A stretch of DNA of 50,021 nt from Setomelanomma holmii. Taxonomy: Eukaryota > Ascomycota > Dothideomycetes > Pleosporales > Phaeosphaeriaceae. The notes below the pieces were generated by a model. It did not search any database, had not been told where the DNA came from, and worked only from the letters and a program-made list of their open reading frames with translations. The stretch lies in assembly GCA_010015745.1 (NCBI GenBank), contig ML978324.1, forward strand, positions 1-50,021, given 5' to 3'. The position numbers and the translations under genes are program-made. Every line of letters starts with the position of its first letter. Position 1 is the stretch's first letter. Of the stretch, positions 10,310 to 19,928 are shown piece after piece.

Positions 10310-11908
10310 ATGCCGAAGTTCAAGCATCACGATTTTCCACCTCTGCCGGCGGAGGCAAGTAGTCGTCGAAGCAAGAGATTGAAAGGGAAGAAAGAGAAAC
10401 AAGCGACAGGTCTATTAAACCCGCACAACTACGCCACCATCGACGATCTACCGGATGAGCTTATTCTCGAGATCCTTCGATATATTCCCGGCATTGATCT
10501 GGAAGATTTCCAGCTAGCAACTCTATTAAGCTTGTCAACCACGAATCATCGCCTCCACCACCTTGTCACGGAGAAGCTCTACGCATCCTATAATAGCTTC
10601 TTCTGCGAGCCATACCTGTTCCTTCGGACTGTCATTACCAATCCACATCTCGCAGAGTTTGTTCAAAATGCCAATATCACCTATGGAAAATTCGCTCATT
10701 GTGAGCGCGAGCGATACATGCCCACTGCCCAAGACAAGAAGATTATCAAGGATGGACTGAAAGCGTTAGGTATCTCAGATTGGAAAACTTGGGCGACCGA
10801 CTGCAATGCCCGCCACGCTGAACTGGACACTCTACACACCGCAGTACTTATGTACACGCCGAAGCTTAAGGACTTATCGACCAATCATGGCACTACTTAT
10901 GATGACGTGAGCAATCACAATCCCAAATGGATCAAAGTACTCAAGAAAATAAACTTCGATACAGCCTCAAGCCAAGTACACAAGTTTGAACATCTGCAAC
11001 GAATCCAGATTGAAGTGGGCGACTCCACATTAATGGAACTAGCGCCTGTGTTTCGGACTCCAACCCTTTGCGCACTCACAATGAAAGGATTGCTCGAGTA
11101 CGACCCCTCTGATACAGAGGAGTTGCAGAAGCGCCTTCCTGCACAGTGTAACGATATAGAGCAGCTCGACCTAATTTCAAGCTTCATCCACCCCGAAATG
11201 CTTGCAGTCCTGCTCGCATCGCCACGAGGACTCAGACGGCTCCGCTATGACGTGAGCCTCGAGGAGTTGTACCAGCGTCTGTACGGCGACGAGGAAGCAT
11301 ACGCCGACTCCATGCGGCGACCCACCGTTCTCGAAAATGTCGCTCGTCAAAGGCGAACATTAGAACACTTTTCGTTCAGCTGCGATCGAGATTCAGAGGC
11401 ACTTTTCCAGCGCTGCTTCAATCTCTTCGAGGGCTTGCGAAATTTCATGTCGCTAACTTCTCTCTGCTGTCCCCTGGGAGCCATTGCTAATGCCAATCAA
11501 GTCGTTTCCTCGGCTCCTCTGGCGCAAAAGTTGCCACCGTCACTAGTAAATCTCGAGCTCTGCATTTTCAGGTACAGCGACAACAACCACGACGTCGAAG
11601 CGCTGCCTAGCCTTGCCGAAATGGCATCTATGTTCGCAACATATGTACCCAACCTCAAGACGATTCTGGTACATGTGGAGGCACCAGGCACGTGGCTAGA
11701 CTACGATTGGGCGACGCTGGTCGAGCCGTTCTCGCTTCTTGGAGTGGAACTTGTGGTTGAGGTGGGAGAGGACGGAGAGGACGATGGGTTTAGCGAGGAA
11801 TATGAGTCTGGACCACGGGTAGGGTTCATCGACGTGGAAGACTTAGATGTCTTGGATGAGGAGGATTCATCGAGGGACTCGGATGAGGTTAGCCTGTATA
11901 GTAATTGA
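10310..11908 (+). CDS. F-box protein
   Basis: Uninterrupted 532-residue frame starting MPKFKHHDFPPLP. The N-terminus is basic (RRSKRLKGKKEK, about 19-30, a possible nuclear signal). It is followed by an F-box, IDDLPDELILEILRYI plus LSLSTTNHRLHHLVTEKLY, at about residues 44-92. The remainder (about 100-480) is a helical/leucine-rich region with repeating hydrophobic spacing (LCALTMKGLLEYD, IEQLDLISSFIHPEM), and the C-terminus is acidic (EVGEDGEDD, DVEDLDVLDEED). F-box proteins recruit substrates to SCF ubiquitin ligases through SKP1; the target is unknown. There is no internal frame break. The start is the first ATG and is followed immediately by coding-like sequence. Confidence 0.88.
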   Translation: MPKFKHHDFPPLPAEASSRRSKRLKGKKEKQATGLLNPHNYATIDDLPDELILEILRYIPGIDLEDFQLATLLSLSTTNHRLHHLVTEKLYASYNSFFCEPYLFLRTVITNPHLAEFVQNANITYGKFAHCERERYMPTAQDKKIIKDGLKALGISDWKTWATDCNARHAELDTLHTAVLMYTPKLKDLSTNHGTTYDDVSNHNPKWIKVLKKINFDTASSQVHKFEHLQRIQIEVGDSTLMELAPVFRTPTLCALTMKGLLEYDPSDTEELQKRLPAQCNDIEQLDLISSFIHPEMLAVLLASPRGLRRLRYDVSLEELYQRLYGDEEAYADSMRRPTVLENVARQRRTLEHFSFSCDRDSEALFQRCFNLFEGLRNFMSLTSLCCPLGAIANANQVVSSAPLAQKLPPSLVNLELCIFRYSDNNHDVEALPSLAEMASMFATYVPNLKTILVHVEAPGTWLDYDWATLVEPFSLLGVELVVEVGEDGEDDGFSEEYESGPRVGFIDVEDLDVLDEEDSSRDSDEVSLYSN

Positions 11909-12150
11909 CGAGGTCCGAAGCGTGAACGGGAATGAATCGCGATATTACAGCGGTCGCGGAATGGCCACAATTGTCGACAATATGATCATGGCGAGACGGG
12001 GAAACGAATGGCATAAAAAATTCGCTATGCACCTGCGCCTGGACCCAGCCCATGCTATGCAATACTACGCAGCCCAACTCGAGTAATGAAAGAAAGTATT
12101 CCAGTCCCAATCTAAGTCACCCCAAACGCCAACAGAGAAACCAACACCGT

Positions 12151-13189
12151 CTAAACAACACCTCCCGCCCCACCACCAGCTGCACCACCACTCCCACCAA
12201 CATCACTCGTCGCCCCCGTCTTCCCCGCCTTTCTACGCATACTCTTACTCCTGTGCGTGTAATAGTTCTCCGGCTCCTTCATCTCCGCCTTGTCCTGGCG
12301 TTCCTGGCTCGGTTGTAACTTGCCATGACTGGGCGCGAGCTTGCTAGCCTTGGAGCCCATGTTGTGTTTGTGGTACACTGCCGTGGAACTTCGTTCGGAT
12401 ATTTGCGGCGTAAAGTAGGATGTAATAGGCCCGGCGTTTGGGTTGGGGTTGTCGGCAGCGGGTGTGGGCACGACGGAGGATTGTGCGGTGTATGTGATCG
12501 GCGAGGTTGAGGTTGCGGAATTGGGGTTGGAGGATGTTGAGGGTGGGATGGAGGTAGTTGTCTGGATTGACGGTGGAGATCGCGGTGGAGAAGCGGATGC
12601 AGGGCGTTTGCTTGTGTTTGAGAGGATGATCACTTTTGTAGTTGTGTTAGTGAGTGGTATGAGACTGGGCAGAAAAGCAGCGGTTGTATCGCGTGCAAGG
12701 CTGCAGCGTTGAAGACTAACCTGGAGGAGCAGCTGGGAAGGGATCAGGCGACTCTGGCTTGCCTCGCGTAGTAGCAGGCGTGTTCTTGCGCGTTCGAAAG
12801 TTATAACGCGAAGTTGTAAAAGATTCTTGACTGCGTGAGCTTCAGCTGGAAAATACTGAGACATTCAAGGGTTGCGCGTACGATGGGACAAATGACGTCG
12901 ATTGTGGCTGAACGTTTGTAGGGTTCTGTTCCTGGCTGTGGCTGTGGGGCGCAGCCCGCACGTTACCTGTTTGGGATAGAATGATGATGCTAAGTGAAAA
13001 TGGTTTGGTTAGATGAATATGGAAATTGAAGCGAGCTATCGTTGTGAAGACATGTACACGAAGTGACGGAAATGCTACTCACGGTGGTGCTGCTGGTGGT
13101 TCAGGATCTGGTTCAGGGTCCGGATTCGCGTTGCGACTTTGAGGAAGGTGATCGGAAGAGTCGGCTCTCCTCGAAGCTCGGCGTGGCAT
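12151..13189 (-). CDS. Disordered multi-exon protein with two SIM-like motifs and a PIP-like motif
   Basis: ATG at 13189 (MPRRASRRADSSDHLP). Exon 1 (13189-13083) ends ...PEPPAAPP. An intron (GTGAGT to TTAG) leads to exon 2 at 12989, reading PIIILSQTGN. A later exon (ending at 12721) reads RYNFRTRKNTPATTR...PFPAAPPG. A clear intron (GTTAGT at 12720, CACTAAC, AAAAG at 12633) leads to the last exon (12632-12151), starting VIILSNTSK and ending in a Gly/Ala-rich tail. The junction between exon 2 and the following exon has several possible splice pairs and is not resolved. IIILS and VIILS each follow a Pro/Ala-rich exon end and fit the hydrophobic core of SUMO-interaction motifs. PITSYFTP resembles the I-x2-YF core of a PCNA-interacting box, but the usual Gln is absent. 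The rest is low complexity and basic. No enzyme domain is seen; function is unknown. Confidence 0.6.
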
Positions 13190-16100
13190 CTTCGACGTGA
13201 ATCCGTGGGGTAAGACACCTCTCGACTACCTGAGTTTGGACGTACTCCTGTGCAAGGAGTGTCTCCTGTATTCTTAGACTATGGTGCCCAGATAGAGTCG
13301 AAGATGTCTCAGGAGAGAGGAGGTAGATAGCTGAAGACCGTGGGCAAGACGTCGGCGTCGTAGGCAAGACGAGAGGGGGGTGCGGTGTGCTATGCTTGAT
13401 GTCAACAACGTCTCTTGGTCCATCTCTCATGGCTCTCCCGTAGCATGCTCTTATACTATCAGCGTGATCTGACTAGTGTCCGTCAAGCCCTTTAACGGCC
13501 CTAGGCAATGTCCGCATGTTCGCAGACTAGACTACCCTCGCACGAATTCTTCTCATCGCTGGCCCCATGATCCAACTCTTCCTAGCACAAATGGCTTTGA
13601 CAGGTCATTCATCTTGCTCGAAGCCACACTAGAAGACGTGCCCAGAACCCTTCTCATCTATGTTTGGATGGCAGTGTCGACGAGAAGAAGGGGCTCTGTA
13701 CCCGTGATTGACCAGATGTGCTTCAGTAAGAGGACTGCCTGATGAGGCTCATGTCCAGCGATTTGTGGATGTAGCGAAATTTCCCAATGTAGCCGCGAAC
13801 CGCGAGATGGTTTCTTCGTCGCGGCCGTTAAGGCTGACTGGACTAGCCATTCTCCTAGGCAGGTGCGGTCTGTGCTGTTCGGCAACACGCGTATCAGAAA
13901 CAAAGGTAACAAGGTCAGGAGTGGCAGTGTGTGAGTGTGGTTGGTGAACGGTGGCTGTGATGCTGTGATTGGCTGGCGGTGCTGGTGGTCCGTGTTGGAC
14001 GCCTTGCAGGGCTGATGAGAAGAGGCTCCTTCTAGCTCGCCACTCCTCAAACGCGGTAGTCGCGCCTGCTTACGAGACCATCCGAATCTTCCACACCAAC
14101 CGGGACACTATCCTTCACCGAAGCATTTCCTCGCCTAGACTTGATCATTGTCTATCCTGAGTCATCGCGGTCGTCTCATCACCCTTCGTAAGACCCCACG
14201 GGCCGCCCTGTCCAGACTTTTGGCGATGTTACCTAATTTCTTTTCGAGCGAATGTTAGTGTACTTCGGAGGCCTGGTACGGCGACCTTCTCCGACAGAAC
14301 GATTGGCATCTCACCTCAGCAGCCAAATGCTCGCACTTAGGCGGTAAATTCGCGAGCGACCGGCATCAACTACCGGCGACTCGGTATGCCCGTCAATGCA
14401 AGATCTACATCGGACCAAGCATCGACATGCGCGATGTATGTCGTTAGTGTAAACGAAAGTATCAATCTAGTTTTCAGGAAAGACCATGAAAGGTCGGCTG
14501 TCTTTACCACTGCAACAATTGCGACCACTACATTTCGTATTCGCGTAATGGCTGCCTCGTGCTCAACGGCCAGAACCGGGGCGAGATGGAAATAGCAGCA
14601 GGTCAAACCTCACGCTTGACTTTGCGATCGACATACAAGCCCCAGCCGCAAACTCCAGGTGGCAACTACAGCCTCACGATGATCTAATGGGTCACATGAT
14701 GTCGACTATCACAGCATCGCCACTGGCATGCATACGGCCGCGGTTTTTTTCCATCCTGAGAAAGAGTCACGACTACACCAGGTGACTTTAGAGTGGTGAA
14801 TAATCGACACCTAGACGTCGAGTAAGACACTGGATGCCTTTAGCGGATCTAAGCATGTGGTTACCACAGTGCCGGAGGCTGATACAACGTGGCTTTGAGA
14901 CATGCCCACGGCTGCGGCTGTAGGCGACTGCTTCCATCCCTGTGTTGCTCACCACATAAGCATGGTAGCCCTGACGCCCCAAAAACAGCCGAGGTCGCAA
15001 AATGTCCCTGTACAAGTCCACCTGCCCGACTAGTATCGGATATCTTCTCCAGGTGGAGGCACACTGGACCCTGTGCTTACGCCAAACTCCACGAATGGGA
15101 CGTGAGCCGACCAGACCGCACTCATGATAGGTTGACGGAGGCTCGATCCGTTACAACTATAGAGATGGTCGAACATCTTGATGCTCCAATTATACCTTTG
15201 CCTTGGCGGATTCTATATCACTGCCTTCCATGGAATCTGGATGTTGCTGCTAACTTTCATGCTTTCAAGTAGGACGGCCGTGACCTCTGAGTATCAATCG
15301 CGCAAACCTCCATTTCTGGATAAGACAAATTGTGTCATGCCAGGTTTATTCAGCCACACCATTTTACGGACCTGTCTCTGAGCTCTGCATACATCTCCAT
15401 AACACGGTACCCGTAAATGAGTTGCTTCAAGGAACGAACCACGTTGGCACTTATGCACCGACCCAGAGATATGTCTAACGTTGCATGGGCTCTTAATAGA
15501 GGCTCGACATACAAGTTCACTCAACAAGTATTGCTTTTGCTTTTTGCGTCATCGATTCGTTCTGTTTCCTTCAATTCTTCTACTTACAATTTCGTCTTCC
15601 TTGCGCCACGTGCTTTTCTTACGCTTGTGTCCACCTTTCACAACCACCAAATAGAGCACACCTATGATCAATGTCGGACCATATTCATTTACACCAAGGG
15701 CATATCTCATTACTCCTGTCAGTCAATGCTATACGAGCTCAACTTGCGCAGAATTTGTCAAGCTTAGACCCGTCATGAGATGCTGCCACACGTCAGACGG
15801 TACATGGATGATGCGGATGACGCCCACTCGCATCACTACACCTTCGCGAATGGAACCCTTCCATACCACAGAGCGCAGACAGTACACCTTTGATCCCGCA
15901 ACACCACTACTTCCATCTTTGATACACTACGTTCATAGAATGGTACGGACCTACAGTATCATATCATCCGAGACATTTAGGTCGAGAATATCTCTATCTA
16001 TAGTGTCATTCGGAGCCTCAACTCGCAGCCCGTGCACATATGTCAGCCTCTTCGTATTCACAACGCGGGGCCAGAACAGCGCCCATGACCAAAAAAGGTA

Positions 16101-16745
16101 GGAAGGCACGAGAAAATCAAGAAGTGCGATGATTGAACAATGTGTAGCCTTTGCAGATGACGCATCTACATCCGGTAGATACGAAATTAGCTTTTGGTAC
16201 GATCTTAAAACATCGAAAACGGCGAGGAGGAGTTCCATGCTTATTCGCTGCAACGATTTGATCTTCGTGCTGCAAATCTCGCATGAACAAGGATCGAGAA
16301 GCCCAGAACATGCTCAACTCAATGTATGGTGTAGTCCAGCTTGAAATTGTAGTCGTAGAATGGTGCAGGGCGGGCCACCACGAGGAGGCAGGGATGTGCC
16401 TCGCTTATCGAGCGGCGATCTTGAAGGAGTGCGATCCAGGAACCATTTGCGTCATCGATCGGACCCTGCGGTCTCGCGATCGCGAAATGACAACGCGTCG
16501 CGACATGACTTCAAAGATGTTCAATCCACCAACTGCCCTGAGTAGTAGGTGCCCTGTTGTTGAAGCATGGCGTCAATTGCATGCGCTCCTTTGTGATCTT
16601 CAGATATTCCCACGACTCACTCCTCTCCACTCAAGCTCGTACACGCATCCCGAACCATTGTCTGGGGATCTCACCGCGCTGTAGTCTTCTGCATCGAACG
16701 TCAACGATAAGCACTCGTGTTGCACAATCAAAGAACTTCGTAACA
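13190..16745. other. Long intergenic stretch, nothing convincing
   Basis: About 3.6 kb between the disordered protein's ATG and the photolyase. The first few hundred bases should be the promoter of the minus-strand gene, and the last ~100 bases that of the photolyase. Open frames such as 15,664-16,101 (plus, 145 codons) and 15,951-16,253 (minus, with MELLLAVFDVL, faintly F-box-like) lack consistent support. No repeat, tRNA or transposon end was recognised. Confidence 0.4.
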
Positions 16746-18707
16746 ATGCCTCCAAAGCGCAAGCTCAGGTCCTCAATTCCCCCAAATGCCGCCTCCGCGA
16801 ACAACTACACCGATGCCTCTGGCGATGCACCCAACAAGCGCTCCCGAATCTCCAATCCCGCAACGAAGGCTTTTACCAACGGCCCACCACCCACGGAGAC
16901 GATCGCAAAGAACGAAGAGAATGGTGCACCAGGAGGAGCTGTCAAGCAGGAGGACTTTGATCACTCGCGACCAGAGGAAAGAGCAGGCATAGTCGACAGG
17001 AGATACTACCCAGCGGAAATGAGCAACGAGCGATGCGCAATGTACAATGACAACGAAATACCACGACCCATCAGAATCCTGGAGAAGGCGCTGCTGGAGA
17101 CCAAGGCTGCGCGCGAGAAAATTCGCGCTGGCAAGGCAGGAGGGAATGGGCAGGCGGTGATACACTGGTTCAAGCGCGACTTGCGTGTTCGAGACAACAC
17201 TGGCTTATCGGAAGCCTCTAAATTTGCCAAGGAGAGGGGCATTGGGTTGATTGGTGTATGGTTCATGAGCGCGCAAGACTGGGGAGCGCATCTCGTTAGC
17301 CCCGCAAAGTGTGATTTTGAATTGCGTTCTGTCGAATTACTGAGAATAGAGCTGGATGAGCTCGACATACCACTCTACATCGAGGCCACACCAAATCGAA
17401 AGAATGTCACGAGGCGTTTGGCGGAGTTGGCGCAAGAATGGAGAGTGAAGAACGTATTCTGCAACCTCGAGTATGAGCCGGATGAACTGAGACGGGAAGC
17501 GCGGCTCGTTCACTTGATGCTTGACAAAGGCATCAACTTCGATCCTCAACACGATGACTGCGTGGTGCCACCAGGTAGTCTTAAGACCGGTGGAGGCAAG
17601 CAATACGCTGTATACAGCCCATGGTTCCGGCAATGGGTTGCGTATCTACACGCGCATCCTCACGTACTGGCTGAGCGACCTATACCTACGAAGAACCCAC
17701 TCGGATTCCGTCAAAAACAGGCCGCACTATTCAACGCCCAGATCCCCGAGCTTCCCGAGTCGAAGAGCTTGACCGAAGAAGAAAAGACTCGATTCCACGC
17801 ACTCTGGCCCGCCGGCGAAGCTGCAGCGCTAGATCGTCTCGAGCGCTTCTTGACTGAGAAGGTTGGGAAATACCAGGCGACACGCAACTTCCCTGCCTTG
17901 AACAGTACAGGCCGAGTGAGCGTACACCATGCCGCCGGCACATTAGCAGCACGAACGAGCGTGCGTATGGCGCGGGACGTCAATTCCACGAAGAAGCTAG
18001 ACGGCGGCCAAGAAGGCATCCGAAGCTGGATATCCGAAGTCGCATGGCGCGATTTCTACCGCCACGTGCTCGTGCACTGGCCGTACGTATGGTACGCAAA
18101 TCCCCAGACCCAAGCCCAAAGTCCCCTTGTATGTTCCGCTAACAACCGCACCAGCATGAACAAGCCCTTCAAATTTGAGTACACCAACATCGAATGGGAA
18201 TATAGTACCCAGCATTTTGACGCATGGACGCAAGGCCGCACAGGCTATCCCATCGTCGACGCCGCAATGCGCTGTCTCAACAGCACGGCTTACATGCACA
18301 ACCGTCTACGCATGATCACCGCATCTTTCCTCGCAAAACACCTCCTTCTCGACTGGCGCCTGGGTGAGCAGTACTTCATCACACATTTGATCGACGGGGA
18401 CTTTGCGTCTAATAACGGCGGGTGGGGTTTCAGCTCGTCCACAGGCGTCGATCCGCAGCCGTATTTCCGGATATTCAATCCATGGATGCAGAGTGAGAAG
18501 TTTGATGCCGAGGGTGAGTTCATCAAACAATGGGTGCCGGAGTTGAGGGATGTCGAAGGGAAGGCGGTGCATAATCCGTACGACGACAGGGCAGGGGCGA
18601 GGGTGGCGGAACGGACGGGGTATCCGAGGCCGATCGTGGAGCATAGGTTGGCGAGGGAGAGGTGTTTGGCGAGGTACAAGGCGGGGATTGGGAGGGATAC
18701 GGCTTGA
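16746..18707 (+). CDS. phr1: CPD photolyase (deoxyribodipyrimidine photo-lyase), two exons
   Basis: Start ATG at 16746 (MPPKRKLRSS, context ACAATGCC). An upstream in-frame ATG lies in what looks like 5' untranslated sequence. Exons are 16746-18091 and 18155-18707. The 63-nt intron (GTACGC...CGCTAAC...CACCAG) restores the family sequence HWPYVCMNKPFK and yields 632 residues. The first ~135 residues are a basic, disordered, probably nuclear/mitochondrial-targeting extension. The photolyase N-terminal domain begins at VIHWFKRDLRVRDN (about 138), and FAD-binding motifs follow: WRDFYRHVL, GRTGYPIVDAAMR, YMHNRLRMI, NNGGWGFSSSTGVDPQPYF, RIFNPWMQSEKFD. The enzyme splits cyclobutane pyrimidine dimers using blue light and FAD with an antenna cofactor. 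All key motifs appear intact. Length agrees with class I fungal enzymes. Confidence 0.95.
   Translation: MPPKRKLRSSIPPNAASANNYTDASGDAPNKRSRISNPATKAFTNGPPPTETIAKNEENGAPGGAVKQEDFDHSRPEERAGIVDRRYYPAEMSNERCAMYNDNEIPRPIRILEKALLETKAAREKIRAGKAGGNGQAVIHWFKRDLRVRDNTGLSEASKFAKERGIGLIGVWFMSAQDWGAHLVSPAKCDFELRSVELLRIELDELDIPLYIEATPNRKNVTRRLAELAQEWRVKNVFCNLEYEPDELRREARLVHLMLDKGINFDPQHDDCVVPPGSLKTGGGKQYAVYSPWFRQWVAYLHAHPHVLAERPIPTKNPLGFRQKQAALFNAQIPELPESKSLTEEEKTRFHALWPAGEAAALDRLERFLTEKVGKYQATRNFPALNSTGRVSVHHAAGTLAARTSVRMARDVNSTKKLDGGQEGIRSWISEVAWRDFYRHVLVHWPYVWYANPQTQAQSPLVCSANNRTSMNKPFKFEYTNIEWEYSTQHFDAWTQGRTGYPIVDAAMRCLNSTAYMHNRLRMITASFLAKHLLLDWRLGEQYFITHLIDGDFASNNGGWGFSSSTGVDPQPYFRIFNPWMQSEKFDAEGEFIKQWVPELRDVEGKAVHNPYDDRAGARVAERTGYPRPIVEHRLARERCLARYKAGIGRDTA
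18092..18154 (+). other. Photolyase intron, 63 nt, no in-frame stop
   Basis: Donor GTACGC, branch CGCTAAC and acceptor CCAG. Length is divisible by three and the frame stays open, so an ORF finder reads straight through and inserts 21 residues between HWPYV and MNKPFK. The uninterrupted HWPYVCMNKPFK is the normal family sequence, which supports splicing. Confidence 0.88.
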
Positions 18708-19412
18708 TTTGGAGGTGATTAGCGGCGGTTGGTGGGCACAGGGTGCGCGGCGCTGTTGTGGATGCTGTAGAAATATCATGGGTCTAGTAGGGCGGTGCGT
18801 CCAGGTGTTGGAGTCTCGAAGATATCCTGAGCTCTTCATGGTAGCAATTCTGAACTTGGTATCCGCACACTGCTACTGCTTGTCGTTGTTAGTGTCCATC
18901 GCCATGCGGTGAGTCCGAGTCGATTGAGACGCCTGTGTTTCGAGCACCTTTTGTTCACGGCCATATCGTACTGCCTTACCGAGAGATACCCTTTCAGTGG
19001 ACTCGAGGTGTCCTGGAGCTTGCATTGTCGTATGGGCGTGTCCAACATTGTACGGCGTTGGAGTGAAGGCCTTTTGCATCAACCGATATTTAAGTGCACC
19101 GGATATGCTGGCTTCTATGCCTGTAATTCAAATTCAGCTATAGCACACTTACGCACAAATGAAAACCTCCTAGCCATATCCCACGATCCTACGAACCATG
19201 TACCCGTTCCAGCAAAACAGTGAAGACAACCCCAAACTCTTGGCGCATCCTCCACCAAAACAACCCACCACGCCGCCTCAATTGCCTTGACCAGACCACA
19301 CACCACCACAGACACGTACGTACGCCCTAGATCCCCTCTAATAACCATATCCATCTCTTTTTAGCATATATAAATACTAACATGCTGTGAAATAAGAAGG
19401 AAGACTTACAAA
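18708..19412. promoter_or_regulatory. Intergenic with TATA box before the small gene
   Basis: About 700 bp after the photolyase. A TATATAAA box at 19367-19374 lies 39 nt before the ATG at 19413, followed directly by a TACTAAC sequence that could be a branch site of a 5'-UTR intron. Nothing else was recognised. Confidence 0.45.
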
Positions 19413-19822
19413 ATGTTTTCAAACAACACCACCACCACCTTCAAACTCCGTCCCTCCACCTCGTCCCGTCGAGGAACTCCGCGCTGCGCTGGCGACGAAG
19501 CGCTTGCATGTACGTCCTCCTTCTCCTTCTCTCTCGTCAATACCTACCTCACATTTTTCACCTACATCTGAGGATAAACACGCACTAATCAGCAATCTAT
19601 CTCCGCCGTGCCTTCGACGGCATCACGGCACCCAGCCGCAACGGCATACTGGGTGGCCGCCGGCGCGACGATCGCAGCGCTTCGTGGGCCAGCGCGGTGT
19701 TCCACAATGCGTTGAAGGAGAGGTTGGAGGCGGAGTTGGAGATGGTGGTGTGGAGGCAAAACGCGCTTGAAGTTTGGCTTGAGCGGGTTTGGGCTTGGGT
19801 GGGGAGATGGGAGGAAGAGTAG
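19413..19822 (+). CDS. Small hypothetical protein, two exons
   Basis: Exon 1 (19413-19509) reads MFSNNTTTTFKLRPSTSSRRGT. An 83-nt intron (GTACGT...CACTAATCAG, 19510-19592) is followed by exon 2 (19593-19822), which reads IYLRRAFDGITAPSRNG and ends LERVWAWVGRWEEE. Total is 108 residues. The frame closes exactly at phase 1, and a TATA box lies just upstream. The N-terminus is Ser/Thr-rich and the C-terminus is one long amphipathic, Trp- and Glu-rich helix (ALKERLEAELEMVVWRQNAL). There is no signal peptide. I do not recognise the family. It converges on SLX4, with only 106 bp between the stop codons. A single-frame search misses it because neither exon exceeds 80 codons from an ATG. Confidence 0.6.
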
Positions 19823-19928
19823 GATGAGGATGAAGGAAATTTGGCAGACGATGAGATGGAGGAGGAAGACTGAGTAAGGTGAGGCTGCTAATCAGATGAT
19901 TTGCTTGTGCAAGAAGCTACCTCACGAT

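Noticed and set aside
13113..13430. 105-codon minus frame overlapping exon 1 of the disordered protein
   Set aside because: It is out of frame with the better supported MPRRASRR start and consists of low-complexity residues. It is probably 5' untranslated sequence.
15664..16101. 145-codon plus frame before the photolyase
   Set aside because: It starts with ATG but shows no domain, signal peptide or splice support, and the opposite strand is equally open.
16557..16745. 63-residue N-terminal extension of the photolyase
   Set aside because: The frame is open, but the sequence contains features of a leader and ACAATGCC at 16,746 gives a much better start followed by a basic MPPKRKLR.
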